From Paenibacillus_I sp035510375 (GTDB taxonomy: Bacteria; Bacillota; Bacilli; Paenibacillales; Paenibacillaceae), in assembly GCF_035510375.1 (NCBI RefSeq), contig NZ_DATKHG010000032.1: DNA of 64,000 nucleotides. The stretch is one strand, 5' to 3'. The notes under the pieces were generated by a model that worked only from the letters and a program-made list of their open reading frames with translations, had not been told where the DNA came from and did not search any database. A program made the position numbers and the translations under genes. Below are positions 24,818 to 33,709 of the stretch, in pieces (positions within the stretch are counted from its first letter, which is position 1; every line of letters starts with the position of its first letter).

Positions 24818-24891
24818 TTCTTCTCCCTCCCCCAAGGTGTTGCTAGCATCTTATGAGAGGAGAAGCCGAATGGTGAATGCGCGGCCCCCGG

Positions 24892-25923
24892 TCAGGAATT
24901 CCAGGCCTTGGACACCTCTTCGCTTTCATGGGTGCGGCCCCTGCCCATCAAAGCCTCGACGGCGGCCTTGGGTTCCTTATGCTCGAACAGCACGGCATGC
25001 AATTGCTCGGTAATCGGCATTTGCACGTTGTAGGCTTTGGCGAGCTCGTGCGCGACGCGCGTCGTCCGAACCCCTTCCACAACCATTCCCATCCGCTGCA
25101 GCACCTCTTCGAGCGGGAGTCCCTCTGCCAGCATCGAGCCCGCCCGCCAATTGCGGCTGTGGCGGCTCGTGCAGGTGACGATCAGATCGCCGACGCCCGC
25201 CAGTCCGGCGAACGTCAGCACATTGGCGCCCATCGCGGAGCCGAGCCGGCCGATCTCTGCGAGCCCCCGTGTCAGCAGCGCCGCCTTCGCATTGTCGCCG
25301 AAGCCAAGCCCGTCCGACAGACCGGCGCCGAGCGCGATAATATTTTTGATCGCACCCGCCACCTCAACCCCGATAACGTCGGGATTGGTATACACACGGA
25401 AGTACGCGTTAATAAAAAAATCCTGCGCCGCCTCGGCGGCCTCCTGGGAAGCGGACGCCACCACGACGGTGGTCGGGCATTTGCGGACGACCTCCTCCGC
25501 GTGGCTCGGACCGGACAGGACGACGACCGTCTCCTCATGGCCCTTGAGCTCTTCGGCCAGCACGGTGCTCATCCGCTTCATCGAATCCGTCTCGAAGCCT
25601 TTGGCGGCATGCACGCAAAGCGCGGCCGGCTTCAAATGCGGCGCGGCGGCGCGCGCAACTTCCCGCATCGCGGACGAAGGGGCGGCGAACAGCACCAAAT
25701 CCGCCTCCCGAACCGCTTCCCGGATCCCGGTCGTCGCCGTCAAGCCTGCCGGCAGCGTAATATCCGGCAGAAACCGCGCATTCGTCCGGCGCTCGTTGAT
25801 CTGCGCGGCCTGCGCCGCGTTGCGCGTCCATATGCGCACATCGTGGCCGTTCTCGGCCAGCACGGCGGCAAGCGCCGTTCCCCAGCTTCCGGCAACCAGC
25901 ACCGCGGCCCGTTTATTTATCAT
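24892..25923 (-). CDS. gpsA: Glycerol-3-phosphate dehydrogenase [NAD(P)+]
   Basis: A 343-residue enzyme that reduces dihydroxyacetone phosphate to sn-glycerol 3-phosphate for phospholipid synthesis, working just ahead of PlsY encoded next to it. GSWGTALAAVLAENGHDVRIW, PSHAEEV, GAIKNIIALGAGLSDGLG, AALLTRGLAEIGRLG and TFAGLAGVGDLIVTCTS are family motifs. Oddity: the first glycine of the GAGSWGTA nucleotide-binding loop reads Val (GTT), giving VAGSWGTA. Confidence 0.95.
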   Translation of the reverse strand: MINKRAAVLVAGSWGTALAAVLAENGHDVRIWTRNAAQAAQINERRTNARFLPDITLPAGLTATTGIREAVREADLVLFAAPSSAMREVARAAAPHLKPAALCVHAAKGFETDSMKRMSTVLAEELKGHEETVVVLSGPSHAEEVVRKCPTTVVVASASQEAAEAAQDFFINAYFRVYTNPDVIGVEVAGAIKNIIALGAGLSDGLGFGDNAKAALLTRGLAEIGRLGSAMGANVLTFAGLAGVGDLIVTCTSRHSRNWRAGSMLAEGLPLEEVLQRMGMVVEGVRTTRVAHELAKAYNVQMPITEQLHAVLFEHKEPKAAVEALMGRGRTHESEEVSKAWNS

Positions 25924-26003
25924 GAGGCACCCCTTTCTAGTAAAGATTTTCTATCCTTGCGGGATCCCCGAAAAGTAATAGGAATACGCTGCAAAGCTTC
26001 GCT

Positions 26004-26612
26004 TCACTTTTTGGGGATTATTTTACCTGCAAGCTTGTTTTCTTTTCCCTGCGCCAGCTTGACGATGTTCGTCCGATGGCGCACGAAGGCATACAAACAG
26101 ACGAGCAGGCTCGTCCAGAGCAGTTCTTCCGGCAGGCCCAGCAAAGCGACGAATACCGGCATCAGCGCGGCGAACACGAGAGAGCCGAGCGATACGTACC
26201 TCGTCAGGGCGATGACGGCGATCGCTGCGATCCCGGCGTACAGCGCCGGCCAGAAAGCCAATGTCGCCATGACGCCGATCGTCGTGGCGATGCCTTTGCC
26301 GCCCTTGAAGCGGAACCAGATGGGCCAATTGTGGCCGGTTACCGCCGCCATGCCGGACAGGACGGTTACCCACACATTGCCGTCTCCCAGCCGATTGCCG
26401 AGCCATACGGCTGCGACTCCCTTGGCCACGTCCAGCAGAAATACGCCGGCCGCCGGCCCTTTGCCGAGCACGCGCAGCGTATTGGTGGCGCCGGCATTGC
26501 CGCTCCCATGCTGCCGGATATCGATGCCTTTCACCCATTTCGCGATCAGGATGCTGAAAGACACCGAACCGAGCAAATAACTGCAGACGACCGCGATGAT
26601 TTGTTCCAACAA
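26004..26612 (-). CDS. plsY: Glycerol-3-phosphate acyltransferase PlsY
   Basis: A 202-residue integral membrane enzyme that transfers acyl groups from acyl-phosphate to glycerol 3-phosphate. About five membrane helices and the three conserved loops are visible: GSGNAGATNTLRVLGK, HNWPIWFRFKGGKGIAT and the C-terminal HRTNI segment. TTG start with GGGGAG upstream. It lies between der and gpsA. Confidence 0.95.
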   Translation of the reverse strand: MLEQIIAVVCSYLLGSVSFSILIAKWVKGIDIRQHGSGNAGATNTLRVLGKGPAAGVFLLDVAKGVAAVWLGNRLGDGNVWVTVLSGMAAVTGHNWPIWFRFKGGKGIATTIGVMATLAFWPALYAGIAAIAVIALTRYVSLGSLVFAALMPVFVALLGLPEELLWTSLLVCLYAFVRHRTNIVKLAQGKENKLAGKIIPKK

Positions 26613-26624
26613 GATGCCTCTCCC

Positions 26625-27947
26625 CTAATCCGCCTCAGACTTTCTGCGTGTTACGATCCGCACCGGCGTGCCCTCGAAATCGAAAGCCGCCCGGATTTTG
26701 TTCTCCAAATACCGCTGGTACGAGAAATGCATCAGCTCCGGATCGTTCACGAATATGACCATGGTCGGCGGCTTCACGGCCACCTGGGTGACGTAGTTGA
26801 TCCGCAACCGCTTTCCTTTATCGGTCGGCGGCGGGTTGATCGCCACGGCGTCCGCCACCACATCGTTCAGCAAATGCGTCTGAATGCGCAGCGCGTGCTG
26901 CTCCGACACATGGTCGACGACCGGAAGCAGCTTCTGAAGCCGGGACTTCGTCTTTGCGGACAGAAATACGATCGGCGCATAGGACATGAACAGAAAATGA
27001 TCCCGGATATGCTGCTCGAAGTGCTGCATCGTTTTCTCGTCTTTCTCGACGGCGTCCCACTTGTTGACCACGATAATGGAAGCCTTGCCCGCTTCGTGCG
27101 CGTAGCCCGCGATATGCTTGTCCTGCTCGATGATGCCTTCCTCGCCGTTAATGAGGATGAGCGCGACGTCCGCGCGCTCGATCGCCTTGAGCGAGCGCAT
27201 CACGCTGTATTTCTCCGTCGTTTCGTACACCTTGCCCCGCTTGCGCATTCCGGCCGTATCGATCAGCACGTATTTCTGGCCGTCCTTCTCGAACGGCGTG
27301 TCGATCGCGTCCCGCGTCGTGCCGGCCACGTCGCTGACGATGACCCGGTGTTCGCCGAGTATCGCGTTCACAAGCGACGATTTGCCAACGTTCGGACGTC
27401 CGATCAGCGCCACGCGAATGACGTCGTCGTCATATTCGATGTCCTCGAGCTCGGGAAGCTTTTCAACAACCGCATCCAGCAGGTCGCCGATCCCCGTTCC
27501 ATGCGCGCCCGAAATGGCGATCGGCTCGCCGAATCCGAGGCTGTAAAACTCATAAATGTCGTCCGTCCGCCTTTGGTTGTCCACCTTGTTCACCGCGACG
27601 ACGACCGGCTTGCGGGAGCGGAACAGCATGTGCGCGACTTCGTCGTCGGCATGCGTCAGGCCCGCCGTCGCATCCACCATAAAAATAATGACGTCGGCTT
27701 CCTCGACCGCCAGCTCCGCCTGCATCCGGACCGATTTCATAATCTCGTCCTCGCCGTCGATCTCGATTCCGCCCGTATCGACGATGCTGAACGATTTGCC
27801 GCTCCATTCGCCCGGAGCGTATAGGCGGTCGCGCGTGACGCCCGGTTTGTCTTCCACAATGGCCAGCCGGTCGCCGATCACACGGTTAAAAATCGTGGAC
27901 TTCCCCACATTCGGCCGCCCTACAATCGCGACTACGGGTCTTGCCAT
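26625..27947 (-). CDS. der: Ribosome-assembly GTPase Der (EngA)
   Basis: A 440-residue GTPase with two tandem G domains and a C-terminal KH-like domain, required for 50S subunit assembly. Each G domain has GRPNVGKS (N-terminus and near residue 185), DTGG or DTAG, and NKVD or NKWD motifs. I start at the ATG reading MARPVVAIVG with AAGGAG 9 nt upstream; an in-frame TTG three codons earlier is too close to that site. Followed after 12 bp by plsY. Confidence 0.96.
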   Translation of the reverse strand: MARPVVAIVGRPNVGKSTIFNRVIGDRLAIVEDKPGVTRDRLYAPGEWSGKSFSIVDTGGIEIDGEDEIMKSVRMQAELAVEEADVIIFMVDATAGLTHADDEVAHMLFRSRKPVVVAVNKVDNQRRTDDIYEFYSLGFGEPIAISGAHGTGIGDLLDAVVEKLPELEDIEYDDDVIRVALIGRPNVGKSSLVNAILGEHRVIVSDVAGTTRDAIDTPFEKDGQKYVLIDTAGMRKRGKVYETTEKYSVMRSLKAIERADVALILINGEEGIIEQDKHIAGYAHEAGKASIIVVNKWDAVEKDEKTMQHFEQHIRDHFLFMSYAPIVFLSAKTKSRLQKLLPVVDHVSEQHALRIQTHLLNDVVADAVAINPPPTDKGKRLRINYVTQVAVKPPTMVIFVNDPELMHFSYQRYLENKIRAAFDFEGTPVRIVTRRKSEAD

Positions 27948-28016
27948 CCCTTCCAACTCCTTCTGAAATTCTCACGATTACCATCATAGCAAAAAAAAAC
28001 GGCCTTGGCTAACATT

Positions 28017-28202
28017 TCATTTTGCGCCGTGATCGACCAGAATGAAAGTTCCGTTCTTCAAATCATGGACGCTCGCGTCCAATATTTTTTCCAGCAAAAA
28101 AGCGGTATTTTCGGCATTCGCGGAGCTGTCTTCGACAAAAATGGGGGCCCCGCCGCCGACACTTTCCCGGTTTATCGTCACGACTGCGGCTATTTTACCC
28201 AT
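28017..28202 (-). CDS. Small subunit associated with the YIEGIA spore membrane protein
   Basis: A 61-residue protein: MGKIAAVVTINRESVGGGAP then FVEDSSANAENTAFLLEKIL. It resembles the small proteins annotated as a capping subunit for YIEGIA that accompany that gene in spore formers. Its ATG overlaps the end of the YIEGIA gene by 8 bp, consistent with coupling. Function is inferred from the partner only. Confidence 0.7.
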   Translation of the reverse strand: MGKIAAVVTINRESVGGGAPIFVEDSSANAENTAFLLEKILDASVHDLKNGTFILVDHGAK

Positions 28203-29112
28203 TCGCGCCCTCCTCCTTGCGGTTGACCTTCGCTTCGGTCGGCATCCGGACAGCCGATTCGAGAATCGGCACACGCCCGGCGATTTCGCGCGCTTTCCCG
28301 GGATCCTTGTCCTGAGGCAGCAGAAAAATGCCCAGCCGCCCGTCCCGCATGTCCAGCTTGGCAAGCGGCACAAGCGCCGGTTCGCCGTCGTCCCGATAAA
28401 CGCCGAGCAAGGTGGACAGATCGAATAAAATCGCCTGCCGCTGGCCGAGATTGCCGAGCGTCGCTTTGCCGTTCGGGTTGAACGGGGACAAAATCAGGCC
28501 GAGTCCGCGCTCCGCGATCGTCTGCCGGTTGGCTGTCAAACCGACGTTCATCATATAAATGTCGCCGACGTACAAGTCCGGTCCTTCCTGACGAATCGGA
28601 GCGTTCTCCACCTTGGCGATATGGGACACCGATTTGCCGGATTTCAGCAGCCTGACCGCCAGCAGCCCGAGCAAGCCGGCCGCGGCTCCCCAATACCACG
28701 CCAGCAGAACCGAACCCAGGCTGGCCAGAAAGGCGGTCATAATAACCAGGTAATTGCGCCCTTCGAACACCATGGCGATGCCCTCTATGTAAGTGGCGCC
28801 CCGGGGAACAAGCTCCAGCTCGTCGATTTTGGCCAGCGTTTCCCGCTCCATTTTACGCACGTCGCGGAACTGCTGGGCTGCAAGGGTAAGAAACGTAATG
28901 GCGGTATAGTCCTTGTTGAATAACGCCGGAACGGCGATCGCGCCGAGCGCTGCGGCGATTACGCCGAGCGAGATATGGATGATCCGGCCGTGCGGATAGG
29001 TCGGATACTGGCGGTAGTCGGTTCTAAGCATCAGCAGCCGGGCCGCGGTGCCGAATACGACGCCGATCAGAATGCCGACCGTAAGCTTGTGTGCGGCAAG
29101 GTATGCGGTCAA
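28195..29112 (-). CDS. YIEGIA-family spore membrane protein (SeaA/YphB-like)
   Basis: About 305 residues. The family motif TYIEGIA is present, with membrane helices near the N-terminus (LTVGILIGVVFGTAARLLML), at IIHISLGVIAAALGAIAVPALF, and a pair after the motif. Homologues are made in the sporulating cell and linked to spore envelope assembly. The TTG start overlaps the YphA-like stop as TTGA, with GGGGG about 10 nt upstream; the frame is open further but that region is the YphA-like gene. Confidence 0.82.
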   Translation of the reverse strand: MTAYLAAHKLTVGILIGVVFGTAARLLMLRTDYRQYPTYPHGRIIHISLGVIAAALGAIAVPALFNKDYTAITFLTLAAQQFRDVRKMERETLAKIDELELVPRGATYIEGIAMVFEGRNYLVIMTAFLASLGSVLLAWYWGAAAGLLGLLAVRLLKSGKSVSHIAKVENAPIRQEGPDLYVGDIYMMNVGLTANRQTIAERGLGLILSPFNPNGKATLGNLGQRQAILFDLSTLLGVYRDDGEPALVPLAKLDMRDGRLGIFLLPQDKDPGKAREIAGRVPILESAVRMPTEAKVNRKEEGANG

Positions 29113-29726
29113 CGTTCGCGTTCCCCCTTCAACCGGCTTGTTTCGAGCCGGCCGGCGAAAGGCCGCCTGCAAAGCGGAACCGAGCGGACGAGCGCGGCGG
29201 ATAACCACGACACGAAGCGTACCGTCAACCAGGTTAACGCCAGCGAATCCGCCCATGCCCAAACCGCCGCTTCTCCGGTGACGGGCCATGCTCCGGCCAG
29301 GGAGGAAACCGCCGCAACCACGAATTGTTCGCGGACGCCGGCGGTCATGAGGGCGCATAACGCCCCGACCAAAAGCGGCGCGTCAAGCTGCGCATCCCAG
29401 AGCACAAAAACCGGATCGACCGCATACAGCTCGCGAGCCCACAGCCATACAGCGCAACCGAGCATCGCCGAGAACAATACATACGCGCGCCTGGATGCCG
29501 GCTTGACGGCCGACCAAGCGGCCGCGCCCCAAGCAGCCGTCCACAGCAACGGATAGATGGCGGCCGCCCCTCCCACTCCGGAAACGGCGGTCAGGACGGT
29601 CAAACCCGTCAAAAAGACAAACGCCGAGACGGGCGAAAAATCGCCGGCCAGCTGCCGCCCCCACCCCGTAAGCAGAAGAATCGCCGCGCATATCCCAACC
29701 AAACAAGCTATATAACCGGCATTCAC
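29109..29726 (-). CDS. YphA-like membrane protein
   Basis: A 205-residue very hydrophobic protein with about six membrane helices and a basic C-terminal tail. It precedes the YIEGIA gene with a 4-bp overlap. B. subtilis has a membrane protein, YphA, in this position; the assignment rests mostly on place and topology. Its stop-start overlap suggests a three-gene sporulation operon with the two genes that follow. Confidence 0.7.
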   Translation of the reverse strand: MNAGYIACLVGICAAILLLTGWGRQLAGDFSPVSAFVFLTGLTVLTAVSGVGGAAAIYPLLWTAAWGAAAWSAVKPASRRAYVLFSAMLGCAVWLWARELYAVDPVFVLWDAQLDAPLLVGALCALMTAGVREQFVVAAVSSLAGAWPVTGEAAVWAWADSLALTWLTVRFVSWLSAALVRSVPLCRRPFAGRLETSRLKGERER

Positions 29727-29832
29727 GCGCCACCCCTCCTCTTTGCCCTATTATGCGCCGGCATGGCAAAGAGTAATCCTCACCCGCTCCGCGCACGGAA
29801 TCATGGGCGGGGGAAGCGCGAAAACAGATGAA

Positions 29833-29860
29833 GCCGAGGGCCCACAGTGGGACCCCCGGC
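29833..29860 (-). terminator. Hairpin after the S1-like gene
   Basis: GCCGGGGGTCCCAC pairs imperfectly with GTGGGCCCTCGGC, followed by a weak T-run on the minus strand (TTCATCTGTTTTC). It lies 19 bp beyond the S1-like stop codon and probably terminates it. Confidence 0.5.
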
Positions 29861-29878
29861 CTCAAGATCGCTGCGCGA

Positions 29879-31159
29879 TCACTTGAATTTGCTCAATTTG
29901 TCGCCGAACTTCTCGCCGAGCGTGAAGCTCATGCTTTCCTTGTTCAGGCTTACGTTCGGATTGTTGATGTCCTCGCGGGGCGCTCGGGAACGCTCGCCGC
30001 GCTCCGGTCTCGGCGCCTGCTCCGGCGCTTCCTCCGTTTCTTTAATGCTGAGGCTGATGCGCTTCTCGCTGGGAATGAAGTCCAACACCTTCGCCTTCAC
30101 TTCCTGGCCTTCCTTCAGCACCTCATGCGGCGTTGCGATATGCCGGTGGGCGATTTGCGAAATATGCACGAGACCCTCTACGCCCGGCGCCACCTCAACG
30201 AAAGCGCCGAAGCTGACCAGACGTCGAACCGTACCGGTCACGATGTCGCCCGTCTTGAACTTGTCGGACGCCAGCTCCCAAGGTCCCGGCTGCGCCGCTT
30301 TCATGCTCAAGCTGATCTTGCCCGCGGCCGGATCAACCTTCAGCACCTTCACCCGCACCTTCTGGCCCTCGGATACGATATCCTTCGGATGCGCCACATG
30401 CTCCCAAGCCAGCTCGGAAACGTGAACCAGGCCGTCGATGCCGCCGATGTCGACAAATGCGCCGAACGGCGTAAGGCGCTGCACGACGCCTTCGATTTCC
30501 TGGCCGACTTGCAGAGAGGACATGATGCGCTGCTTGTTGGCCTCGAATTCTTCCTCCAGCACTTCTTTGGCGGACAGGATCACCTTGTTGTTCTCGCGGT
30601 CCAATTCCTTCACCTTCACGCGAATCGTGCGGCCTTTGTAATGGCTGAAGTCCTCCACGAAATGGCGTTCCACCATCGATGCGGGAATGAATCCGCGCAC
30701 GCCCACATCGGCCACCAGGCCGCCCTTGACGACATCCGCAACCGTAACCTCGAGGATTTCGCCTTTGTCGAAAGATTCCTGCAGGCTTTCCCACGCATTC
30801 TCTCCGTCGATCAAACGCTTGGACAGAACGAGCTTTTCTTTGTCGTCATCGATGCTGACGACCTTCAACTCAACCTCTTGGCCGATTTGAACGGCGTCCG
30901 CCGCGTTGTCGAGATGAACGGCGGAAAGCTCCCGAAGCGGAATGACGCCGTCATATTTATATCCAAGGCTTACGGTTGCCTGGTTATCCTCAATCTTTAC
31001 GATCGTCCCTTTGACCGTATCGCCTTTCTTGATCGACACCAGATTGTCCATCGTTTGTTCGGAGACACTTTCGGCCGCCGCGGATTCGCTTGCGCTCTCT
31101 CCGGCGGATTCCGTTGCTTGAACGGCTTCGTTTTCCTGTACTTTGGTTTCTTCTGACAT
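29879..31159 (-). CDS. ypfD: S1-domain RNA-binding protein (ribosomal S1 homologue, YpfD)
   Basis: A 426-residue protein with an acidic N-terminal segment (1-38) and four S1 domains, starting near GDTVKGTIVKIEDNQATVSLG, GEILEVTVADVVKGGLVADVG, GQEIEGVVQRLTPFGAFVDIG and GDIVTGTVRRLVSFGAFVEVA. Firmicute S1 homologues have fewer domains than the six of E. coli S1, and their role in initiation is weaker. GAGGAGG precedes the ATG. Position upstream of plsC and cmk matches B. subtilis ypfD. Confidence 0.93.
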   Translation of the reverse strand: MSEETKVQENEAVQATESAGESASESAAAESVSEQTMDNLVSIKKGDTVKGTIVKIEDNQATVSLGYKYDGVIPLRELSAVHLDNAADAVQIGQEVELKVVSIDDDKEKLVLSKRLIDGENAWESLQESFDKGEILEVTVADVVKGGLVADVGVRGFIPASMVERHFVEDFSHYKGRTIRVKVKELDRENNKVILSAKEVLEEEFEANKQRIMSSLQVGQEIEGVVQRLTPFGAFVDIGGIDGLVHVSELAWEHVAHPKDIVSEGQKVRVKVLKVDPAAGKISLSMKAAQPGPWELASDKFKTGDIVTGTVRRLVSFGAFVEVAPGVEGLVHISQIAHRHIATPHEVLKEGQEVKAKVLDFIPSEKRISLSIKETEEAPEQAPRPERGERSRAPREDINNPNVSLNKESMSFTLGEKFGDKLSKFK

Positions 31160-31261
31160 TGAACTTACCTCCTCGATTCATACGCCAACTTAATCAACTT
31201 TATTTAAACCTGACGAAGCTGAATGAAACACACCTCGCAGGATTTAAAAAGAAAAGATGGA

Positions 31262-31858
31262 TCATACCGGTAGCCGCGGCTTGCCCGCCGCCAGTTCGTA
31301 AATGCGTTTCATAATCAGGTCGGTCGCCCTCCCGACCGGATCGGTTCCGTCGCCATCCCGAAATGCGGATAAATCGACGGGCTTGCCGTATCGGATGACC
31401 GTTCTCCGGAACAGCCGGTAGCGTCCGACGATCGCGACCGGAATGACGACCGCTCCGCTGCGCAGCGCCAGCATGGCCGCGCCTTTTTTGCCCATGCCGC
31501 CCTCGCTTGACGCACTACGGGTTCCTTCGGGAAAAATGCCCATTACGTGGCCGTCTTTAAGCAAGTGAAGGGACAGCTTGATCGATTCCTTGCTGACGCC
31601 GCCCCGCTTGACCGGGAAAGCGCCGAGCTCGCGAAGGAAAGCGCCGAACGGCTTGAAAGCGAACAGCTCGGCTTTCGCCATGTAATGGACTTTGCGTCCC
31701 ACCCTGATGCCGACGGTCGGCGGATCAAGCAGGCTGATATGGTTCGAGCAAAGCAGCACGGGACCCGAGACTGGAATATTGTCCAGCCCTTCGGCCTTCA
31801 GCCTGAAAAGCAGCGTATAGATAACGTTAAGGAGAAACCGGCAGACGCGGTATAACAT
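31262..31858 (-). CDS. plsC: 1-Acyl-sn-glycerol-3-phosphate acyltransferase
   Basis: A 198-residue acyltransferase that makes phosphatidic acid from lysophosphatidic acid. The catalytic NHISLLDPPT (HX4D), the FPEGTRS acceptor motif and GAVVIPVAI are visible. An N-terminal hydrophobic helix anchors it to the membrane. It starts 3 bp after cmk, a common pairing in Firmicutes. Confidence 0.93.
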   Translation of the reverse strand: MLYRVCRFLLNVIYTLLFRLKAEGLDNIPVSGPVLLCSNHISLLDPPTVGIRVGRKVHYMAKAELFAFKPFGAFLRELGAFPVKRGGVSKESIKLSLHLLKDGHVMGIFPEGTRSASSEGGMGKKGAAMLALRSGAVVIPVAIVGRYRLFRRTVIRYGKPVDLSAFRDGDGTDPVGRATDLIMKRIYELAAGKPRLPV

Positions 31859-31861
31859 AAT

Positions 31862-32566
31862 TTACTTCGCCTCCCCCAATTTGGTTCGGCCGAAGTGCGC
31901 AATCCTGTCCACGACCTCGTCGATCGACAGCCGCGTGCTGTCGAGCAGAACGGCGTCATCCGCGCGGACGAGCGGCGAGATTTCGCGCTGCTCATCCGTC
32001 CGGTCGCGTTCCGCGATCTCGCGTTCCAGCGTCGCCAGCGGTATGCCCTGGGCTTCTCCGATTTCTTTGTAGCGGCGGAGCGCGCGCTCTTCGACGGAGG
32101 CGGTGAGAAACACCTTAAGCTCGGCATCCGGCAGCACATGCGAACCGATGTCGCGGCCGTCCATGACGACGCCTTTGGCGGCGGCGAGTTCACGCTGCAT
32201 CTCGACGAGCCGAAGCCTGACGGCTTCCACCGCGGCGACCGCCGAAACCGATTGCGTGACGTTCCGCGAACGGATCGCCTCCGTTACGTCCTCGCCGTTC
32301 AGATAAACCCGCTGAACGGGATCGCCCGGCTCCAGCCGGATATCGAGCTCCGCGGCCAGCTTCCCGAGCCGGCAGGCATCGCCCGCATCAATCCCATGCC
32401 TGAGAGCCGCAAGGGTCACCGCCCGGTACATGGCCCCGGTATCGATATACAGATAGCCGAAACGGCGGGCGACCTTGCGCGCCACCGTACTCTTCCCCGC
32501 TCCGGCGGGGCCGTCGATCGCAATATTGATGCTTTTCGCCCGATCGTGCTGCTCCATCGTCGACAA
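31862..32566 (-). CDS. cmk: Cytidylate kinase
   Basis: About 234 residues. It phosphorylates CMP and dCMP. IAIDGPAGAGKSTVARKVA is the P-loop; IDTGAMYRAVTL, MDGRDIGSHVLPDAELKVFLTAS and ALRRYKEIG complete the signature. The TTG start (LSTMEQHDRAK) is preferred because GGAGGG is 8 nt upstream; the ATG three codons later (32557) has no site at the right distance. Confidence 0.94.
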   Translation of the reverse strand: MSTMEQHDRAKSINIAIDGPAGAGKSTVARKVARRFGYLYIDTGAMYRAVTLAALRHGIDAGDACRLGKLAAELDIRLEPGDPVQRVYLNGEDVTEAIRSRNVTQSVSAVAAVEAVRLRLVEMQRELAAAKGVVMDGRDIGSHVLPDAELKVFLTASVEERALRRYKEIGEAQGIPLATLEREIAERDRTDEQREISPLVRADDAVLLDSTRLSIDEVVDRIAHFGRTKLGEAK

Positions 32567-32631
32567 CGAATAATCCCTCCAGCTATCGGGTCGCGGCGCG
32601 GATCGATCAACCGCAATCATCAACCCTCAAG

Positions 32632-32652
32632 AAAAAAGCAGGCACGGCCTGC
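32632..32652 (-). terminator. Terminator after ypfB
   Basis: GCAGGC-CGT-GCCTGC followed by six Ts on the minus strand, just after the small membrane protein gene and upstream of cmk. Confidence 0.85.
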
Positions 32653-32663
32653 GAACGTGAAAA

Positions 32664-32906
32664 TTATACCACAAGCCTGGGGCGGATGCAAAAACCGTCA
32701 GCGGAAACGGGACGCCCTTCCAGCCGCTCCGTTTCCGACAAAATTCGTCTGACACCGTCGAAACGAAGCGCCGCTTGCGCCACAAACAGGGCCGCCAGCA
32801 GCGCCGCGATACAAAGGCATATTTTGGTGCAAACGGCGTCCGCCCGCGCGAGCCGGGCCTTGTTCCGTCCCCTTTCATTCTCTTGCATGGGCTCATTCGC
32901 CTTCAT
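32664..32906 (-). CDS. ypfB: Small membrane protein, YpfB-like
   Basis: An 80-residue protein with one transmembrane segment (about 28-48, TKICLCIAALLAALFVAQAAL) after a basic N-terminus. Size, topology and place between the PilZ protein and cmk match B. subtilis YpfB (DUF5359). ATG with GGTGGG upstream. Function unknown. Confidence 0.7.
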   Translation of the reverse strand: MKANEPMQENERGRNKARLARADAVCTKICLCIAALLAALFVAQAALRFDGVRRILSETERLEGRPVSADGFCIRPRLVV

Positions 32907-32998
32907 TGCCGATTCCCACCCCAGGCCGTTTTCCGGCTAATATTTCCATGGTCCGGCGGTCTTATGCGCCATAGTCCGAATGAACCAATTGCCGTACA

Positions 32999-33676
32999 TC
33001 ATCTTTTTCTGAATTCCAGCTGCCGCTCGAAGCAGTAACGGATAATTTTCTGGCGCTCGCCGTCGGTAATCTCGTTAAACTTGGTCATCACCTGATTGCG
33101 TCCCGTTTCGAGCGGTTTCACGCGCACGACCTCGATTTTGAAGCTGGCGTGCTCGACGGAGCCGTTCTTGTAGGGCAGCAGCAGCCAGCAATCGAGGATA
33201 TCCGCCGTCTTCAGCTGCCACTTTCCTTCGGAAATAAACGAGATGCCGCCCCCGCCGACGTCATCGGTCAGGGCCAGGAAGCGGACATGCTCGGACAGTT
33301 TCACCGAAATTTCCAGCTCGGCCGCCACGCGCAAAAAGCTTCGGCGCTGGACCTTGGTGATCGATTCCGGATCCGGCTTCTCCACGGCGACCAGCCGGAC
33401 GACCTCTTCCTTGAAGCCGAGCACGTGCGTGCTGAAGTAGTTTTTCACGCCGCCCTCGGTAATAAAGTAAGCCGACAGCTCCTCGCCGAGAAACAATCTT
33501 TTGAGACGGCCGGTTTTGTCATCGATCGGGATCTCGATCATCATCCGGTCGTCGTCCATATCCGCGATGCGGGACTTGTATTCGATTTTGGCTTCTTCCT
33601 CGTCCGACGAAGCCACTTGCAGAAACAACGTCTGGTTCACTTTCGGCAGCAATTCGGCTCCTCCCCCCGTATGCAT
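32999..33676 (-). CDS. ypfA: PilZ-domain c-di-GMP receptor (YpfA/MotI-like flagellar brake)
   Basis: A 225-residue protein with an N-terminal YcgR-like domain and a C-terminal PilZ domain. The c-di-GMP motif is VQRRSFLRVAAELEISV (RxxxR) with DVGGGGISF in place of the usual D/NxSxxG. In B. subtilis the homologue binds MotA and slows the flagellum when c-di-GMP is high. B. subtilis also has it in this position, upstream of ypfB. Confidence 0.88.
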   Translation of the reverse strand: MHTGGGAELLPKVNQTLFLQVASSDEEEAKIEYKSRIADMDDDRMMIEIPIDDKTGRLKRLFLGEELSAYFITEGGVKNYFSTHVLGFKEEVVRLVAVEKPDPESITKVQRRSFLRVAAELEISVKLSEHVRFLALTDDVGGGGISFISEGKWQLKTADILDCWLLLPYKNGSVEHASFKIEVVRVKPLETGRNQVMTKFNEITDGERQKIIRYCFERQLEFRKR

Positions 33677-33709
33677 CGATTATAGCACGGGAGTCGGGAT
33701 TTGAACCAC

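Noticed and set aside
27961..28016. T9 tract on the minus strand between the YIEGIA-associated gene and der as a terminator
   Set aside because: The preceding GCC-AA-GGC cannot form a stable stem with a proper loop; it may instead be part of a weak der promoter.
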